NCBI GenBank assembly: GCA_016714645.1
Contig: JADKCI010000002.1
Span: 930,001 to 994,000, forward strand
Reading direction: 5' to 3'
DNA length: 64,000 nt
Origin: Chromatiaceae bacterium
GTDB lineage: Bacteria; Pseudomonadota; Gammaproteobacteria; Chromatiales; Chromatiaceae
The notes under the pieces were generated by a model that did no database searches, was not told where the DNA came from, and was given only the letters and a program-made list of their open reading frames with translations. The position numbers were made by a program, and so were the translations under genes. Below, one piece after another: positions 61,355 to 64,000 of this stretch. How positions within the stretch are numbered: the first letter of the stretch is position 1; each line of letters starts with the position of its first letter.

Positions 61355-64000
61355 TTGTCCCATCCGAGTCTATCGCCCCCGGCGGAGCCCGAGACCGGCA
61401 ACCGCGCGCGGATTCTGGCCGCCATCGAGCATTTGGATCACGTCCTCCCCGGTCAGGCCCCGCTCCGGGACTTTGTGCATCACAACACCCTCCACGGCTT
61501 CCAGCATCTGCCCTTTCCCGAGGCCCTGGCCCAGGCCCATCACCTGAACGGCGCCGCGGGCTATCTCAGTCAGGAGAAGTTTCGCGCTTACTATCGTCAG
61601 GGCCGCATCGAGCGGCGGGATTTGGTGCAAGTCCTGGACGCGGAATCGGCATTGGCCCCCGGCGAAATGCTGTTCGCGACCCCGACGGGTCCGGTATTGA
61701 GCCGCGACATCTACCTGCTGGCCCTGCTCCACCCCCTGGAGCCCATCGCCAATAATCAGTTGGCCTGGGAACTTGAGGAGATGGGTGCCCTGGATCGTTT
61801 CCAGGATGATGTCCCCCCGGAGGTGCGCGCCCGGCTGCTGGCCGCTAGTGGCTTAGGGCAGGGCGAGAGCATCGCCGATCTCTGGAGCGCCTGCCTTGAA
61901 CGGCTGGACTTGAGCTGGTACCGGCTCCACCCTGAGGAACTGGTGGACCTGACCCCGGAACGTCTGGAGGCCATGCAAATGGAATTGCAGGGGGAGGGTG
62001 CCAGCGAGGGCGCCCATCACCTGCTCCAGCGGCGCATCAGCCGCCTGGTGCGTGACGAACTCAAGGCCCTGATGGAGCGGGTTGGTCAGGACCTCACCTT
62101 GACCGGACTCCTGAGGTTGCTGACGGGCCGCGATCTGCTGGACGAGATCCGTCCCTACCTCATTCGGCAATTGGCCAACTTCCTCGACCAGGGACTGGCT
62201 GCCTGGCATGCGGCCCACCGGGGCGCGGGTTTTTATGCCTGCTGGCGGGAACTGGCCCGGATCAACCCGGGCTGGCGGCTGCTGGGGCTGGAGGACTGGA
62301 CCCGGGACCTCGACGACCTGCCCGAGGACCCCCTGGAGGCCCTGATAGCGGAACTGGAGCGCCTGGGACTGCCCCCAGACCGTTGGCCCGGCTATCTGGA
62401 ACGCCTGGCCCTGGAGATGCCGGGCTGGTCCGGCATCTGGCTGTGGCGCCACCGGCATCCGGACTATAAGGGATGGAGTCAGCCGGTCGGCATGCTGGAT
62501 TATCTGGCGGTGCGTCTCATCCTGGAGCGCCTCTATGCCCGGCGTCTCTGCGCCGAGGAGTGGGAAATCGCGCCCAACCTCGGCGCCCTGAACCAGCACT
62601 TCGGCAACCACCCAATGGAATTCCTGGTGCGTTGGTCCCTCTTTACCGGGCCCCTGCCGGAATATCTGGCCAGCCGCGCCCAGCGCCTGGTAAGGTCCCG
62701 GCAGGATACCCTGGAACAGGCCCGGCCCGAGCATTGGCACCCCTTGGCCCAACTCATCTGGGCCTGGCGCTGGAGCCCCGCGGCGGTGCGTCTGGGTCGG
62801 GATCTTTTTCAACGTGCCTGGCCCCTCTTCCGGCTGGCCCAGCATCTGGGGATGTCGGGCGCGGCCCTGCGGGATCTGGACCCGGCCCAGCTCTTGCTCA
62901 TCTTCCAGTGCCTTGATCGCCTGGATAAGGGAACCGCCGGCTCCATCTGGCTGCGGGCCTTCGAGAATCATTACCGGGACCAAATCTTTAACGCCCTCGT
63001 CAATAATCAGGGCCGAGGGCGCTGGAATAGCCGGAATAGCCGTCCCTCCGCGCAACTGGTCTTCTGCATGGATGACCGGGAGGAGGGTATGCGTCGGCAT
63101 TTGGAGGAAGTCGATCCGGGTGTGGAGACCCTGGGAGCCGCCGCCCATTTCGGCGTCTCCCACTGGTGGCAGGGCCTGGACGACGGGTCAGCCACCGCCC
63201 TCTGCCCCGTGGTCCTGACGCCCTCGCACCAGGTGCGGGAAGTGGCCCAAACCGGAGCGGCGGACCTGCTGGACCGTCATCGCCGCCGGCGCGGCTGGCG
63301 GTTGTGGCTACGCGACCTCCTGCATCAGGAACTCCGCCGCAACCTGGTGACCTCGACCCTGGGCATTCTGCTGGCCGCGCCGGTGGCGACCCTGGCCTTG
63401 GTGGGTAAGGTGGCCGCCCCCCGGGGTTTTGGCGAGTGGGTCGGTCGACTGCGGCATGATTTCGATGTGAGTGTCGCCACGGAACTGGCCGCCACGGTGG
63501 ATTGCTACCAGGGGGAGCCCAGTCCAGAGAATGTCCAGGCCGGTTTCGTGACGGCGGAACAGGCGCGACGGGTGGCGGGCCTCCTGAGAGTCATGGGCCT
63601 GGATACCGGCTTTGCCCCCCTGGTCGTCATCATGGGCCATGGCTCGGACAGCGATAACAACCCCCACCTCGCCGCCTATGACTGCGGGGCCTGCAGTGGC
63701 AACCACAGCGGCCCCAACGCACGGCTGTTCGCCGCCATGGCCAATCGGCCCGAGACCCGCGCTCGGCTGCGGGAGCAGGGCCTGGATATCCCCGAGGATT
63801 GCTGGTTCCTGGGGGCTGAGCACAACACCTGCAGCGAGGCCATCCTCTGGTACGATCTGGATCGGCTCCCCGTCGCGAGGGCGGGCGACTTCCAGCGGCT
63901 GGAGATCAGTCTGGGGCGGGCGGTGCGTCTCCATGCCCAGGAACGCTGCCGCAAGTTCTTTTCCGCGCCGGCCCAGCCGACCCCGGACCAGGCCCTGGCC
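61355..64000 (+). CDS. dabA: Inorganic carbon transporter subunit DabA (DUF2309), incomplete at window edge
   Basis: The frame is open from TTG 61355, preceded by AAGGGGA at 7-8 bases, to the right edge: 882 codons without a stop. The product has DHVLPGQAPLRDFVHHNTLHGFQ at the start and the beta-carbonic-anhydrase-like zinc site: C571 and D573 in VFCMDDREEGMRRH, H762 in MGHGSDSDNNPH and C777 in YDCGACSGNHSGPNAR. The 2-residue and 15-residue spacings equal those described for DabA of Halothiobacillus. DabA with a proton-conducting partner energises unidirectional CO2 hydration and bicarbonate accumulation. The C-terminus is missing. Confidence 0.92.
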   Translation, partial: MSHPSLSPPAEPETGNRARILAAIEHLDHVLPGQAPLRDFVHHNTLHGFQHLPFPEALAQAHHLNGAAGYLSQEKFRAYYRQGRIERRDLVQVLDAESALAPGEMLFATPTGPVLSRDIYLLALLHPLEPIANNQLAWELEEMGALDRFQDDVPPEVRARLLAASGLGQGESIADLWSACLERLDLSWYRLHPEELVDLTPERLEAMQMELQGEGASEGAHHLLQRRISRLVRDELKALMERVGQDLTLTGLLRLLTGRDLLDEIRPYLIRQLANFLDQGLAAWHAAHRGAGFYACWRELARINPGWRLLGLEDWTRDLDDLPEDPLEALIAELERLGLPPDRWPGYLERLALEMPGWSGIWLWRHRHPDYKGWSQPVGMLDYLAVRLILERLYARRLCAEEWEIAPNLGALNQHFGNHPMEFLVRWSLFTGPLPEYLASRAQRLVRSRQDTLEQARPEHWHPLAQLIWAWRWSPAAVRLGRDLFQRAWPLFRLAQHLGMSGAALRDLDPAQLLLIFQCLDRLDKGTAGSIWLRAFENHYRDQIFNALVNNQGRGRWNSRNSRPSAQLVFCMDDREEGMRRHLEEVDPGVETLGAAAHFGVSHWWQGLDDGSATALCPVVLTPSHQVREVAQTGAADLLDRHRRRRGWRLWLRDLLHQELRRNLVTSTLGILLAAPVATLALVGKVAAPRGFGEWVGRLRHDFDVSVATELAATVDCYQGEPSPENVQAGFVTAEQARRVAGLLRVMGLDTGFAPLVVIMGHGSDSDNNPHLAAYDCGACSGNHSGPNARLFAAMANRPETRARLREQGLDIPEDCWFLGAEHNTCSEAILWYDLDRLPVARAGDFQRLEISLGRAVRLHAQERCRKFFSAPAQPTPDQALA

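Noticed and set aside
1..64000. CRISPR arrays, phage structural genes or a classical defence operon
   Set aside because: No regularly spaced repeat units and no cas, terminase, capsid or restriction-modification sequences were seen. The only defence-associated domain, DUF4338, is inside an insertion sequence.

Overview
The window is a GC-rich chromosomal segment of a gammaproteobacterium. The strongest taxonomic clue is a sulfur globule protein gene (15568-15918), the envelope protein of intracellular sulfur globules in purple sulfur bacteria, so Chromatiaceae is the most likely family. The protein sequences and operon orders (proA-nadD-rsfS, cox with ctaG and SURF1, sdhCDAB) also fit Chromatiales. 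This is inference from sequence memory, not from a search.

Layout. 1-2859: start of a multicopper oxidase (runs off the left edge) and a moaB-moeA-moaD molybdenum cofactor cluster, all on the minus strand. 2860-8383: an accessory patch with a small Cys-rich secreted protein, a decayed IS3-family element, a cupin relic, a decayed 2.4 kb IS4/Tn5-type element that still has terminal inverted repeats and a perfect 9-bp target duplication, and a dead guanine deaminase gene. The IS4-type element carries a DUF4338 (DruA-like) region ahead of its transposase. 8579-15459: an H-NS-like protein, a two-META-domain protein, DAHP synthase, and leuS-lptE-holA. 15470-16045: the sulfur globule gene with its own promoter, a palindrome between -35 and -10, and two terminators. 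16483-28246: the aa3/caa3 cytochrome c oxidase genes and their assembly factors (coxB, coxA, ctaG, coxC, SURF1, cyoE, ctaA, sco1), preceded by a perfect FNR-type box and interrupted on the minus strand by a DUF2909 gene and an orphan heme-copper-oxidase-like subunit I.

28383-36324: a divergent potassium cluster. A truncated KdpD-like kinase, a KdpE-like regulator, a two-RCK potassium channel and a CBS protein read left; trkH, trkA and a DUF6394 gene read right. Between them lie two near-identical TTTATA-N5-TTTATA sites exactly 63 bp apart. 36465-42070: proA-nadD-rsfS-folA, apaG-apaH, and a Gfo/Idh/MocA oxidoreductase. 42077-44538: four related small lipoproteins around a parvulin gene that has an amber codon. 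44759-48436: tRNA-Arg(ACG), a CoA-binding protein, mazG, a DUF4743 Nudix hydrolase, and ispG. 48470-54597: polyphosphate:AMP phosphotransferase, an acyl-CoA thioesterase, a class I/II-type PHA synthase, and an AmpG-like permease. 54926-64000: sdhCDAB, gltX, and a NuoM-like membrane protein followed by a DabA (DUF2309) gene that runs off the right edge, together a probable inorganic carbon uptake system.

Quality caveat: sco1, kdpE, ispG and sdhA each carry one single-base frame change at or next to a G/C run. That pattern looks more like residual sequencing error than gene loss. In-frame stop codons in the parvulin, the guanine deaminase relic and both transposases are substitutions and look more like real decay.
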